Assembly: GCA_012932295.1 (NCBI GenBank)
Contig: JAAONU010000003.1
Location: 26,460,361-26,524,360, forward strand
Reading direction: 5' to 3'
Length of the DNA: 64,000 nt
From: Cyclina sinensis
Taxonomy: Eukaryota > Mollusca > Bivalvia > Venerida > Veneridae
This document shows, one piece after another, positions 25,901 through 37,335 of the stretch. Position numbers and translations under genes: made by a program. Below the pieces are notes generated by a model. It searched no databases and had not been told where the DNA came from. It worked only from the letters and a program-made list of their open reading frames with translations. How positions within the stretch are numbered: the stretch's first letter is position 1; the number at the start of each line of letters is the position of its first letter.

Positions 25901-28900
25901 AGTGAAAAAAATATTTGAGTGGGGGAGGGCAAGTATCTAGTCATATAAGATAAAAAGAAATTTGGTGGGGGGAGTGGGGGGTGTAACATGGTGGGGAGGT
26001 AAGAGAGGGGGTCTCCATACATTTGGGAGTCAATTACCTATGTATTTAAACAAAATAATAATGGAAACAAGAGGGCCATGATGGCCCTGGATCGCTCACC
26101 TGAGTACTTTGGCTGTAGGTTTGCTGTTAAGCAGTATTTCATTTTTTAATTGAAAATATGTAAGTGCCTACAAACCAAATATGTAAAATATCAGTAAATA
26201 AATAAAGGCTCTATGACAGAAAGTAGAAATATCTATTGTAAGCTATGGTGACCTTGACCTTGACCCAGTGACCTCAAACCCTACCCATGGGTAGAGGTCC
26301 ATGCAAGGAACCTCTATACTGAATATCAAAGATATTGGTCTATAAATGAAGGCTCTATGAGGTACAGTAGATAAATCTTCTTTTAGCCTCCGTGACCTTT
26401 AACCTAATCCAATAATTTGAAAAAGCTTGATAAAGCTTGCTTCATGCCAAATTTTAAAATTCTAGGTCTTGTGGTTTCAGACAAGAAGATTTTTAAAGAT
26501 TTTCTTCTATATTGTTATTTAAAACTTGTGACCCCTCGGGCGGGGCCAAAAGTGACCCCAGGGACATTTTTCTAAAAAACTTGGTAGAGGTCCACTAGAC
26601 AATGCTACATACCAAATATCTAAGCTCTATAACTTACGGTTTCTGACAAGAAGATTTTTTTAGATTTTCTTATATAACTCTATGTAAAACTAGTGGCCCC
26701 TGGGGCGTGGCCATTTTTGACCCAGAGGCCAGGATTTGAACAAACTTGGTAGAGGTCCACTAGACAATGCTACACACTAAATATCTAAGCTCTATAACTT
26801 ACGGTTTCTGATAAGAAGATTTTTTTAAGATTTTCCTATATAACTCTATGTAAAACAAGTGACCCCGGGGCGGGGCCATTTTTGACCCAGAGGCCAGGAT
26901 TTGAACAAACTTGGTAGAGGTCCACTAGACAATGCTACATACCAAATATCTTAACTGTAGGCCTTCTTGTTTCTGACAAGAAGATTTTTTAGTTTTTCCT
27001 ATATAACTCTAGGTAAAACAAGTGACCCCGGGGCGGGGCCATTTTTGACCCAGAGGCCAGGATTTGAACAAACTTGGTAGAGGTCCACTAGACAATGCTA
27101 CACACCAAATATCTAAGCTCTATAACTTATGGTTTCTGACAAGAAGATTTTTTAAGATTTTCCTATATAACTCTATGTAAAACTAGTGGCCCCTGGGGGG
27201 GGGTCATTTTTGATCCAGAGGCCAGGATTTGAACAAACTTGGTAGAGGTCCACTAGACAATGCTACACACCAAATATCTAAGCTCTATAACTTATGGTTT
27301 CTGACAAGAAGATTTTTTAAGATTTTCCTATATAACTCTATGTAAAACTAGTGGCCCCTGGGGCGGGGCCATTTTGGACCCAGAGGCCATGATTTGAACA
27401 ACTTGGTAGAAGTCTACTAGACAATGCTACACACCAAATACCTAAGCTCTATAACTTACGGTTTCTGACAAGAAGATTTTTTAAGATTTTCCTATATAAC
27501 TCTATGTAAAACTAGTGGCCCCTGGGGCGGGGTCACTTTTGACCCAGAGGCCAGGATTTGAACAAACTTTGTAGAGGTCCACTAGACAATGCTACACACC
27601 AAATATCTAAGCTCTATAACTTACGGTTTCTGACAAGAAGATTTTTTAAGATTTTCTTATATAACTCTATGTAAAACTAGTGGCCCCTGGGGTGGGGCCA
27701 TTTTTGACCCAGAGGACAGGATTTGAACAAACTTGGTAGAGGTCCACTAGACAATGCTACACACCAAATATCTAAGCTCTATAACTTACGGTTTCTGACA
27801 AGAAGATTTTTTTAAGAGTTTCCTATATAACTCTATGTAAAACAAGTGACCCCTGGGGCGGGGCCATTTTTCACCCAGAGGCCATGATTTGAACAAACTT
27901 GGTAGAGGTCCACTAGACAATGCTACATACCAAATATCTTAACTCTAGGCCTTGTGGTTTCTGACAAGAAGATTTTCAAGTTTTCCCTATATAACTCTAT
28001 GTAAAATCAACTGACCCCTGGGGTGGGGTCAGTTTTGTCCCCAGGGACATAATTTGAACAAACTTGGTAGAGGTCCACTAGATGATGCTTCATACCAAAT
28101 ATCAAAGCTCCAGGCCTTGTGGTTTCGGAGAAGAAGATTTTTAAAGATCCAACTTATAAAATCTATTTTTAGCTCCAGTGAACCAGAAATGCAATGGACC
28201 AGAACCATTTGAACAATCTTGGTAGAGCTTCATGCAAGGAACATCCCAGGCAAGTTTCATTAAATTTGCCCCATTGGTTTCAGAGGAGATGTCGTTTGAA
28301 TGAAAAGTTGACGACGGACGGACGGACGACGGACAACGGACGACGGACAAAGACTGATCAGAAAAGCTCACCCTGAGCACTTTGTGCTCAGGTGAGCTAA
28401 AAAATTGGTTTATAAAAAAAAATAATTTCAAAGCTTTAGAAGGTCTTTCCAAATATAGGAGGAAAAAATTTTTTTATTTAAAAAAAAATTGAGGGGGAGG
28501 GGGGGGGGGGGGGGATAATGCCCAGGGGGGAGTCACTTCATACCTACATATTTAAAAAAATAAAATGAACAAAATTTTTTTTTGAGTGGAGAGGGAGGAA
28601 GCCCCATACATAGTGCAAGGGGGGGGGGAGTCAAGTACCTACATATTTTAGAAAAAAGATAATTATAATGAAAAAAAATTATGGGGGGGGGGGGTAATGC
28701 CAGGGCTGGGTCCACAAGCAGAGGGGAGGTTGGAGGAAGGGGGAGGGGAAGTACTTACCCATCCTATGTAAGTTAAAGGCTTAAGAAGTTTTTTCCTTAT
28801 ATGTAAGTATAAGCAAAATCAAGTGACCCCTGGGGTGGGGCTAATTTTGACCCCCAGGGACATGGGTACCAACAATCTTTGCAGGGTTCTTGCTGGTGAT

Positions 28901-31468
28901 CAAGTATTCCAAGTTTGAATGGAATATCTTAGACACTTTTTGAGAAATGGACATTAACAAAAAGGTTAACCAAGAAATTTTAGATTGAGAAAAGGGGCAA
29001 CTTTGCAAAAATAAATTTGAGGGTTATCTGCCCTTGAGAAATGGTGTGGCATTTTGATAGTGAACATGTATTCCTAATTTGAAGTAAATAGCTTTGATAG
29101 TTTCTGAGAAATGAACCTTAACAAAAAGGTTACTTGATGCCAACGAGGGGGTCATGACAATAGCTCCACTTTTTTTCTTCAAAAAGTGGAGCTAAAAATG
29201 ACTAAGGGCCCATAACACTGCCAAAAATAATCCGACCAGAAACTCCTGATGATATGCACAGCTAGGTTTGGTGACAAACATTTCTGTGTAGTTTCAATGA
29301 AATCCTCCAGTGGTTTTGGAGATGGAGTGTGGACAAGATTTTAATATAGAAGTTTGAGTAAAAAATGACTTAGTGCCCATAACTCTGCCAAAATAAACTG
29401 AGCACAAACTCCTGAAGGTAAGCACAACAAGGCTTGGTGACAAACATTCCTGTGAAGTTTCAATGAAATCCTCCAAGCAGTTTTGGAAACAAAGTGTGGA
29501 GAAGATTTTAATATAGAATTTATAGTAAAAAATGACTAAGTGCCCATAACTCTGCCAAAAATAATCTGAGCAGAAACTCCTGAAATATGCACTACTAGGC
29601 TTGATGACAAACATTCCTGTGAAGTTTCAATGAAATTCTCCAAGAAGTTTTGGAGATGAAGTGTGGACAAGACTTTAATATAGAAGTTAGAGTAAAAAAA
29701 TGACTAAGTGCCAATAACTCTGCCAAAAACAATCCGAGCAGAATCCCTGAAGATATGCACAACCAGGCTTTATGACAAACACTCCTGTTAAGTTTCAATG
29801 AAATCCCTCAAGCGATTTTGGAGATGAAGCAAGGACAAGATTTTAGAGTAAAAAAAATGACTAAGTGCCAATAACTCTGCCAAAAATAAATCAAGCGGAA
29901 TCTCCTGATGATTTGCACAACTAGACTTGATGACAAACACTCCTGTTAAGTTTCAATGAAATCCCTCAAGCGGTTTTGGAGATGAAGCGAGGACAAGATT
30001 TAACAGGACAGACGCAGACAGATGGATGGATGGATGGATGGATGGATGGATGGACAGACAGACAGTGCGATTACTATATGCCTCCCTTCAGGGGCATAAA
30101 AATAGCAAAGGGCAATAACTCAAAAATTATTAAGGGAAGTGTTATCATTTTTGTGCACTGCATTCCTACTCAATGAATTCTATTCACTATAAAGTTGTCA
30201 AGTTGATATCTCAAATACACTTCCAGTTATTCTCCTGACAAAAATGTAGGACGGACAGAAGGAGTCTATTACCATTTAAGTAATTAATATTAGTAAATAA
30301 GTTATAAATTAAGCCTTTTTGTCAGGGGATAATTATATGACAATCAAATTTACCTGAACACCATACTCCCCATAAATGATTTTGTTGTGGACAAGTTCTG
30401 GCCCTCTCATGAAATCTAATCTCTTAGGCATCTTGAAATAGGCTTTAGTGGTTGACAAGGGTTCGGGCATTTTCTCTACAATCCTCAATCTTCTTCTTTC
30501 TGGATACTGTACATCTGAATAAAAATAGAAATTCTGTATCTATTTATTCATCATATCAGCATTGGTAATTTGAACCATGTGACCATTCCCTTTATTCAGT
30601 TATTTGATCGAGAGTCACTGTACTTTTTCTCTACTGGATGGTTGTATTCATAATATGATATGCACTTACGTATCCTTTTTTAATTACCGGTAGCAGACCG
30701 CCTGTCAAAAAAAACATTTGAATATTGTTGAGATCAATGTTTAGTAATGGTATTAACCCATGAATAATACACATATATTAACCATTTCAGTGTTTACACC
30801 AAAACGTTAAATTCCAATGGAAAAAACTAAATTACTGGTTGGTTCTTGTTTTACAATGAAATAACAGTTAGCCTCAGAATCTTTGTAGTCTGGTGGCTTT
30901 ACTGCTTGTTGTGAAAGTTCCAGGTTTAAAGACCTCAGAGCATGATGTGTGTTCCTGGGCAAAAGCAACATGCAGTCCATCCTGAGAATGGATAAATGTG
31001 TTGAAAGTTGAAATGAAATTAGACTGGAAGTGACAGGAACTCTTGACCTCAGGATAAGGTGCAAACTCTTCTCTGGTACCACCGTCCCCTGCCCTACCCT
31101 CACCCTAACCAAAAAAAAAAGGTGCAAACATTCTGAAATTATCTACCAATGAAAGTTATTTTTTATGATACCTAGGAAAAGTTATTTTTTATGATACCTA
31201 GTAAAAGTCATTTTATTATCTGGCTACTATGTTTTACATTTTAGCACCTACCTAGAAGTTGTAACAAGACTTACAAATTTTAAAATATAGTGGTTTCTCT
31301 AACACCTTTTTATGTGAAAATTCAATTTCAAAATTGTAATACAGACAAACCATAACTACATCATTATAACAAGCATAATTTGATTATTATAAAACTTACG
31401 ATCATAAGTTGGTGGCTTCTTCAGCCTCATAATGGAAGCTGCCTGCACATAATATGGACAGTTTACCT
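22924..31468 (-). CDS. MRPL16: Mitochondrial ribosomal protein bL16m, three 3' exons
   Basis: Exons 31400-31468, 30354-30514 and 22924-23382 join in phase on the minus strand with GT-AG borders. The last exon has the L16 hallmarks GGRMRSQHFDSVRL, FALWRVDPPWQSVTKKSQGS then RMGGGKG, and the C-terminal NMLGIKKWLSPYDLLW. The middle exon gives the metazoan N-terminal extension YPERRRLRIVEKMP. In the mitoribosome large subunit, bL16m sits near the peptidyl-transferase centre and A-site tRNA; the basic Gly-rich loop contacts rRNA. About 228 aa are accounted for (human 251), so one short upstream exon with the start and targeting signal is missing. It must end in phase 1, and I could not place it between 31470 and 36600. 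An in-frame ATG in exon 31400-31468 is a less likely start. The gene is convergent with GID8. Confidence 0.93.
24165..25355. mobile_element. TIR element AACCAGGTTTTCAACGA with ~147-bp units
   Basis: AACCAGGTTTTCAACGA (about 24174-24190) is matched exactly inverted at about 25337-25353. Inside are about six units starting near 24433 ('acacctgggtagcaatccca', 'accaagtttggggtcaatag'), most containing GTGACCTTGACCTTGA. It is inserted into the 23480 array and is a non-coding DNA element. Confidence 0.7.
26072..28395. mobile_element. Dispersed clam element, ~163-bp tandem units, ~10 copies
   Basis: It starts AGAGGGCCATGATGGCCC and ends with the hairpin AGCTCACCCTGAGCAC ... GTGCTCAGGTGAGCTA (about 28366-28395). 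A run of CGGACGGACGA phrases lies just before that hairpin. The body repeats 'gaccccggggcggggccatt', 'cttggtagaggtccactaga' and 'ctaagctctataacttacgg' about ten times with very little divergence. Such low divergence suggests recent expansion or gene-conversion-like homogenisation. Confidence 0.7.
28440..28745 (+). repeat. G-rich tandem units with long G runs
   Basis: Three or four ~75-bp units alternate A/T-rich phrases ('cctacatattt', poly-A) with G runs of up to about 16 (28499-28514). Related units lie at 25915-26030. All G runs are on the + strand, so G-quadruplex formation is possible. Run lengths may be unreliable in assembly. Confidence 0.6.
30021..30053. repeat. (GATG)n microsatellite
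   Basis: About eight perfect GATG units, followed by GACA units, lie at the right end of the 25490-30098 insertion. This is a likely length polymorphism. Confidence 0.85.
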
Positions 31469-31737
31469 CTGAAAAATATAATTAACCCATGAGAAGCTAA
31501 CAAGAAAACTGTAAGCATAAAACAAAGACCATATTTATAAACAATTAACTTTAACTGTCCATTTTAAAGTGCTATCAAAGTTTCTCTTAAAGAAGTGGCT
31601 ATTGTTCCAGAATACTAGTCAAACCAATGGGTTCTGGTGACTAAACACTGAGATATCGTACTTTATTTAGATAACAACCACATGCATTAGCCTTCAATTA
31701 TCTAAGATAGATCACTAATTTGCCAATAAATAATTCC

Positions 31738-33010
31738 AACAAGAGGGTCATGATAGCCCTGGATCACTCACATGAATACTTTGGCTGTAGGTTTGCTGTT
31801 AAGCAAACATAAGAAGCAGTATTTCATTTTTGTAATTGAAGATATGTAGGTGCCTACAAACCAAATATGTAAAATATCAGTCAATAAATAAAGGCTCTAT
31901 GACAGAAAGTAGAAATATCTATATAATAAGCTATGGTGACCTTGACCTTGACCCAGTGACCTCAAGCCCCATCCATGGGTCAAGGTTCATGCAAGAAACC
32001 TATATACCGAATATCAAAGATATTGGTCTATAAATAAAGGCTCTATGAGGTAAAGTAGATAAATCTATTTTTAGCCTGAGTGACTTATAACCTAATCTAA
32101 TAATTTGAACAGGAAGATTTTTAAGGATTTTATTCTATATTGCTATGTAAAACTTGTGACCCGCTCGGGCAGATCCAATAGTGACCCCAGGGACATTATT
32201 TGAAAAAAAATTGGTAGAGGTACACTAGACAATGCTTCATGCCAAATTCTAAAACTCTAGGTGTTGTGATTTCAGACAAAAAGATTTTTAAAGATTTTAT
32301 TCTATATTGCTACATGTATGTAAAACTTGTGACGCCTCATGCAGGGACAATAGTGACCTCAGGGACACTATCTGAACAAACTTGGTAGATGTCCAGTTGA
32401 CAATGCTTCAAGCCAAATTTTAAAACTCTAGGCCTTGTGCTTTGAGACAAGAAGATTTTTAAAGATTTTCTTCTATACTGCTATTTAAAACTTGTGACCC
32501 CTCAGATGGGGCCAATAGTGACCCCTGGGACATAATTTGAAAAAACTTTGTAGATGTCTATTAGGCAATGCTTTATGCTAAATTTTAAAACTCTAGGCCT
32601 TGTGCTTTGAGACAAGAAGATTTTTAAAGATTTTCTTCTATATTGCTATGAAAAACTTGTGACCGGCCAATACTGACCCTAAGGATATTATTTGAACCAA
32701 TTTGGTAGAGGTCTTCTAGACAATGCTCAATGCTAAATTTCAGACCTTTGGGCATAGCAGTTTTAGACAAGAAGATTTTTTAAGTTTTTCATTCTTGTTG
32801 CCATAGCAACCAGATTTCTTCTTGGAATGGAATTCTTTTAATAACTTTGGTAAAGCTTTATGCAAGGAACATTCCTGTGTAATTTTATCATCTTTCACCC
32901 AGTGGTTAAGGAGATGTTGTTAAAAGGAAAGTTGACGACACACAACCCACAATGGACACAGGGCTATCACAAAAGCTCACCTTTAGCACTAAGTGCTCAG
33001 GTGAGCTAAA
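31738..33010. mobile_element. Dispersed clam element, related to 26072-28395
   Basis: The left end 'acaagagggtcatgatagcc' and right-end hairpin (AGCTCACC ... TAAGTGCTCAGGTGAGCTA, to 33010) match the family at 26072. The internal units ('ctaggccttgtgctttgaga') are more diverged than there. It is an older copy and is non-coding. Confidence 0.65.
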
Positions 33011-34360
33011 AACAATTTTCTGTATGCATGTCTGAACCTGCTAATAGGATGGACATGTTTTGTTTGAGCACATTTGGAGCATTCTATGACTTCTCATATT
33101 CATTTGCACACTGTGACATTTATAATGATATAGATTCAGGAGTGACTCTTTAATACTCAGTTTGTTAATACATGTAAACATAGCTTGGGAACATATTCAA
33201 TTCTATGCTACTTTTTTTAAAATAACTAAGTTTCTTCACCCTGTAGGGCAAGATGATTTAATAAAATTGTAAGTTACCAGGACTGAAACAGTATAGGGAA
33301 TTCCAACAATTTTTTTTTTTTTTGCCTAACAACAGAAATTACTACAGATAAATTCAGTTTTTATTTTCTACGTAATAAGTGTGACTTCAAAGGAAAAGAA
33401 ATGACATCGTAAAAACAAGAAAGTGAAGCCATTTGTAATTCAATAAAAATACAGATTGCTTGTTGTTTTTTTATTATTTTGTAATCTTTTCTGTTAAAAT
33501 AAGGATATCATGAAAAAGTATCAATAAATAACAATCATACATCCAATTTCTCACCACATTAGAAAAACTGCCTCTTAAGTCTTTACTTTCACATATATAA
33601 AGCACTAGTTGAAAAGAAATTGATTAAAGCATCCTGTATATGAGGACTCTTTGATGTAAACAAAATCCCTAAAACAAATGTATATAGCTGGACATAAGAT
33701 AGAGAAAAAAGAATCATCTCTATGGTAAATACATAAAATTGAGTCAAACAGGTTGAAAAAAGTAACATTTTTCTTTAAGTTCACAATTTGTCCTGGGAAC
33801 TGGTGATTTCATTTGCACAATACATTGTGCAAATATGAAATAAAATAACACCCATCTCTGTGGTTGTGGACACTGACTTATAACCTCCAAGACCCTCAAT
33901 GATTGATATTGATAGTCATAGGTTTGAGCCACATAACTGACCATCACCATTTATGTGAGAACCTGATATTACATAAGGTATTAAATTCCACTAATTTTCT
34001 AACAACTCTGTATTAAAATTTTGTCTTTGAGAGGGATAATGTTTCCGTTTTTAAAAAAATCACTCTTCTTTTCAATTAATATCTATGATCTCATTTATTT
34101 TTCATACAGCGTCCAACTCTCACGTTTAACCAAAATCAAGCGTTATCCGAAAACTCTTCTCTTTACATTCACCATGTTGAAGGGCATTGGATTTCCAACG
34201 TAGTTACAGCTTTACTGTGAATTTCACAGATAAATTTTGATAACAGATATCGTGATACTGACCTAACAAACGGAGATATGTCTGTAATGTTTGCATTTTT
34301 TATAAGTTTTGTTCACAACTTCTGTGTTTCTTAAGGTTGGTCTAATGGGATGACGAATCA
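33011..34360. other. Non-coding stretch upstream of MRPL16
   Basis: No exon was recognised. A weak tRNA-like phrase (ggtttgagcc near 33925) may be a SINE remnant. The missing first exon of MRPL16 should lie somewhere between here and about 36600, but no ATG plus phase-1 donor stood out. Confidence 0.35.
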
Positions 34361-34399
34361 GCGTCAACAAGAAGCCATTGTCAAATTCAACGCATAAGA

Positions 34400-35840
34400 A
34401 AGTTGAAGTCTGCTAGAATTATATCTCCCAGTAAAAGGAGCCTAAATGAATATTAGCAGAACTATTCTGTTCTTTATAGTTGGTGCGTTACGGTTTGACA
34501 GAATATCACTCCAAATAACAATTATCTATGTACAGGAAAGCAGATCGGGATGCATTTCAATTATATATTCAAATCAAAATGAAAACTTTACTAGAAAATA
34601 GTAGCCATTCAAGTGATGAAAATCATTTGACTGGTTGCAAAAGTGCCATTCATACAGTTATGGATAAATTCATTCCAAGCAAGAAATCAGGTTAAAAAAC
34701 TTCTTAGTTTATCATGGTTATCACAAAAATTTAAAAGGCTGAAAGTAGACATAGGGATAAACTCTACAAAAAAAAACTGAAAAAAAAGCTTCAAGCCCAC
34801 AAAAAATAGCTTAAGAAATAAAAAAGTTTGAGATAAATATTGCATATAACAACTACATTGAAGATTATCTGGCTTCAAACGAAATATCAAATAACGAAAC
34901 ACAAACAAAACATTTCTCACATAAAAAGTTTTACTCCCTGGTTCAAACTCAACCTCTAAACAAAATTCTCAAGGGTTAGCTCCACTTTCAGAAAATGGTT
35001 TCCTCGGATCCACAGCACAACTAGCTGACAAAGCAATTGTGTAAAAACGTTAGTTTCAATCTGTGATTACCAGCATGTCACCTTTAAAATTATCTCAAAT
35101 TTGTCACATGGAGATTCAAAATATATCAAGTAACCAGTACGCACCAAATAAATGTAAATCTCTTATGCCAGAAACTCAACATTGATATAAACGGAGCTTT
35201 GAAAATCTGGCAAACTTAAAGACTGATAAAGCAGGCGGGTTCAAATAATATCAAACCTATAATTCTTAAACACCTGAGACATAAAATTGTTCTTTTTTTT
35301 TTCAGAAATCATTAATAACTGGTGTGGTACCGTCTGACTGGATTAAAGCTCTAGTAAATCCTCTCTTTAAAAATTGTGATAAAGGTAAACCAGCAAACTA
35401 TAGACATACCTTTCTAACACGTACGTATCCTTTGTAAAGTTCTTGAACACATAATAGCTTCAAATATAACAATCAACATGCATAACACACTTTATCATCT
35501 ACAACAAGACTTCAGGGATAGACGGTCATGTGAAACCCAATGAATTGAGCTGACAGAAGATCTTTCACAAGTTCTTATAAAAGGCAAACACACTGATTAT
35601 TTCACATTAATGACCACCCTAATAACAACATTTCGCGGGCCCGTCTATTTGCAGATGATACGGCTTTATACTTTACAGTAAATAACACAATTAAAAAAGA
35701 CGCCTTGCAACAATCAAGATCTCAATCAATTACAAAATTGGAAATACTTGTGGGACATTGAATGCAACTTTGCTGTTACTGGATGAATGTTCTGGAAATT
35801 CAGCACAGGGTACTCGGAATTCTAAGCTTTATCAGGAAGT
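34400..35840 (+). pseudogene. Degenerate LINE reverse transcriptase (CR1/Jockey-like)
   Basis: Reading across stops and frameshifts, the + strand gives GVVPSDWIKALVNPLFKN then CDKGKPANYRHTF (about 35320-35410). Further on comes the catalytic-type FADDTALYF (about 35650-35680). This order and the P-F-K-G-D-x-x-x-N-YR block are typical of non-LTR retrotransposon ORF2. The Lys-rich stretch at 34560-34980 looks like the linker before the RT domain. Many stops and several frame changes make it dead. Confidence 0.7.
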
Positions 35841-36599
35841 GTAATCGTATTTTTAAATGCTTTGTTCGTAGATTTTCCCTGAAAACGAGATTTAGTTAGG
35901 GATTCAGTGGGATAAGTAGTCAAGAACAGAGAAATTGATTTTTTAGTGGTTAGATATCAATGAACACCGAGATATGACTAATAAAATGTTTAACTTGTCA
36001 CCCCCTACAAACAAAAGATGTCATTGAAAGAACATCATCATCAATCTTGAACACTTATTTAACCGTCTCCGCGGCCTGATGCGGCAGGTTGTTGAGCCGC
36101 CAACTAGTTAAAGAATGGTTACCGATTGCCTGTCCGCCTGACGCGTGGCACATAGGATAAGGAATCGGGGAGTAAATGTGTACACTAATAGTGGTGTCTC
36201 ATAAGCCCAGGAGGCTGGCCTTTCAGTAGGGGTTGCACTCTAATAAACAGGCTCTTTACTTTATTTTTATTTCTCTATGCTTCTTTTCTAAACTCGTTTG
36301 GCAAATTCGCAAGAAAAAGAAATACGTCTCTAAAGAATCGTATGTTATTGAATAAAATTACAATCACAGCACAATTAATTACAGATCTAGTATGAACACA
36401 ACTGTAAAAAAATAAAAAAATAATCTGATACTTGAATGTCATGTTACCTACATAACATTACAGAGTTTGTATCTAAAACATATCACAAAAACATTGTGTG
36501 AAAAGCTATAACTTTAAAGATTAAACATAACCATGACTTCTCTCAATATAAATTTATCCGTTTATCGACAATAATTGCTAAACACAGAAAACACAAAAT

Positions 36600-36625
36600 G
36601 GCCGACGGAGATACAGAAATTTCTA
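36600..36625. promoter_or_regulatory. YY1-like 'aaaatggccgacgga' site
   Basis: CAAAATGGCCGACGG near 36596-36610 resembles the YY1 motif found at housekeeping gene starts. It is not a perfect match. It could mark a promoter of MRPL16 (minus strand) or of an unseen gene, and no adjacent exon confirms this. Confidence 0.2.
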
Positions 36626-36954
36626 TTTCCTAATAGCTGCGATCAGTTATAGTTGCTGTGATAACTATTACTACCTTGCATACAAATCAAGCTATTTCAA
36701 TCAACTTTGATTAAGGTAGCAGACATATTTAAAGAAAAGTCTTTTACTCAAATTAACAAAATTAATATTGTTGCATTTGTTAGCGATAAGAGGAAATTCT
36801 ACATACATGTACTTACTGCATTAAAAAAATAACAGTTGCTTTACAGTAGAATTTAATGTCTTTTAACCTCCTAAAAGAATCTAGCATACTGGAGACACTA
36901 TCATATGTGGAATATTTATTTGCGACGAAACGTGCAGGCCTGCGCTTAACAAAT

Positions 36955-37335
36955 TCAAATTTTTGCTTTTCAGATAGTACTGTAATATCTTGTGGTAAAG
37001 ATGATTATAACATTCAACTTACGTCTTGCAATCACTGGCCTCTTGCAATGTTTTGTGGCTTATATTTGTTCAAAGCATTTTACGAGTTCAAATAGTGTAG
37101 GTGTCACCAGATATTGAAATGTTTAATACAAACTTAACCACCCTTTGGCAGCTATAACGTGCACCTTTTCTTGCATGTCAGTCAAAAGACACGACATTCA
37201 CGTAGCAGAAATCTCCCTAACTCTTAGAATTTTCTTTAAAATGAAATGAACAATCGACAGATAAGTACCAAAAGTGCGTGCTATGTCATGCTCCATATAC
37301 TTGGCCCATTTAATGTCTTCAACACGTCTTCGAAA
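36955..37335 (-). pseudogene. Degenerate mariner-like transposase fragment
   Basis: The minus strand reads ARTFGTYLSIVHFILKKILR then VREISA, LLTDMQEKVHVIAAK, and further on KCFEQI-ATKHCKRPVIARR. This matches the mariner helix-turn-helix block (IAETLGIS..TVH.IL...L..RK.SARWVP.LLT..QK..R) and the later 'IWATK.SRRPVIAKR' block. Stops, a lost WVP and missing catalytic regions show it is dead. No clear terminal inverted repeats were identified. Confidence 0.65.

Larger units (their letters stand above)
25490..30098. mobile_element. Composite insertion 'acaagagctgtc ... caggggcata', itself interrupted
   Basis: The left end (ACAAGAGCTGTCACTGG, ATTATGCCCCTAAAA) and the right end (TTCAGGGGCATAAAA, about 30090) carry an inverted GCCCCT phrase. 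Units of about 165 bp ('tttcaatgaaatcctccaag', 'gatgaagtgtggacaagatt') are found at 25740-25830 and again at 29215-30000. The material between them is later insertion: the 26072-28395 element, G-rich tracts and a hairpin-ended repeat at about 28780-29195. Confidence 0.6.
23480..30255. repeat. ~155-bp tandem array broken by nested insertions (MRPL16 intron)
   Basis: Units with 'aaagggcaataactcaaaaa', 'ctcaatgagatctatccacc' and 'tatgaagtttcaagttgata' run 23480-24165, resume at 25355-25490 and resume again at 30100-30255. The breaks fall inside the unit and the sequence picks up close to where it stopped. The intervening blocks (24165-25355 and 25490-30098) are therefore later insertions. Confidence 0.7.

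Noticed and set aside
28141..28452. 103-aa minus-strand frame
   Set aside because: It is the conceptual translation of the terminus of a dispersed clam repeat (agctcacctgagc hairpin, cggacgga run).
29294..29798. 106-aa and 67-aa minus-strand frames with repeated FISKT-type phrases
   Set aside because: They are translations of the ~165-bp tandem units of a non-coding element; the repetition follows the DNA period.
36596..36633. ATGGCCGACGGA start codon on + strand
   Set aside because: Only an 11-codon frame follows and no donor fits; kept only as a possible YY1-like site.
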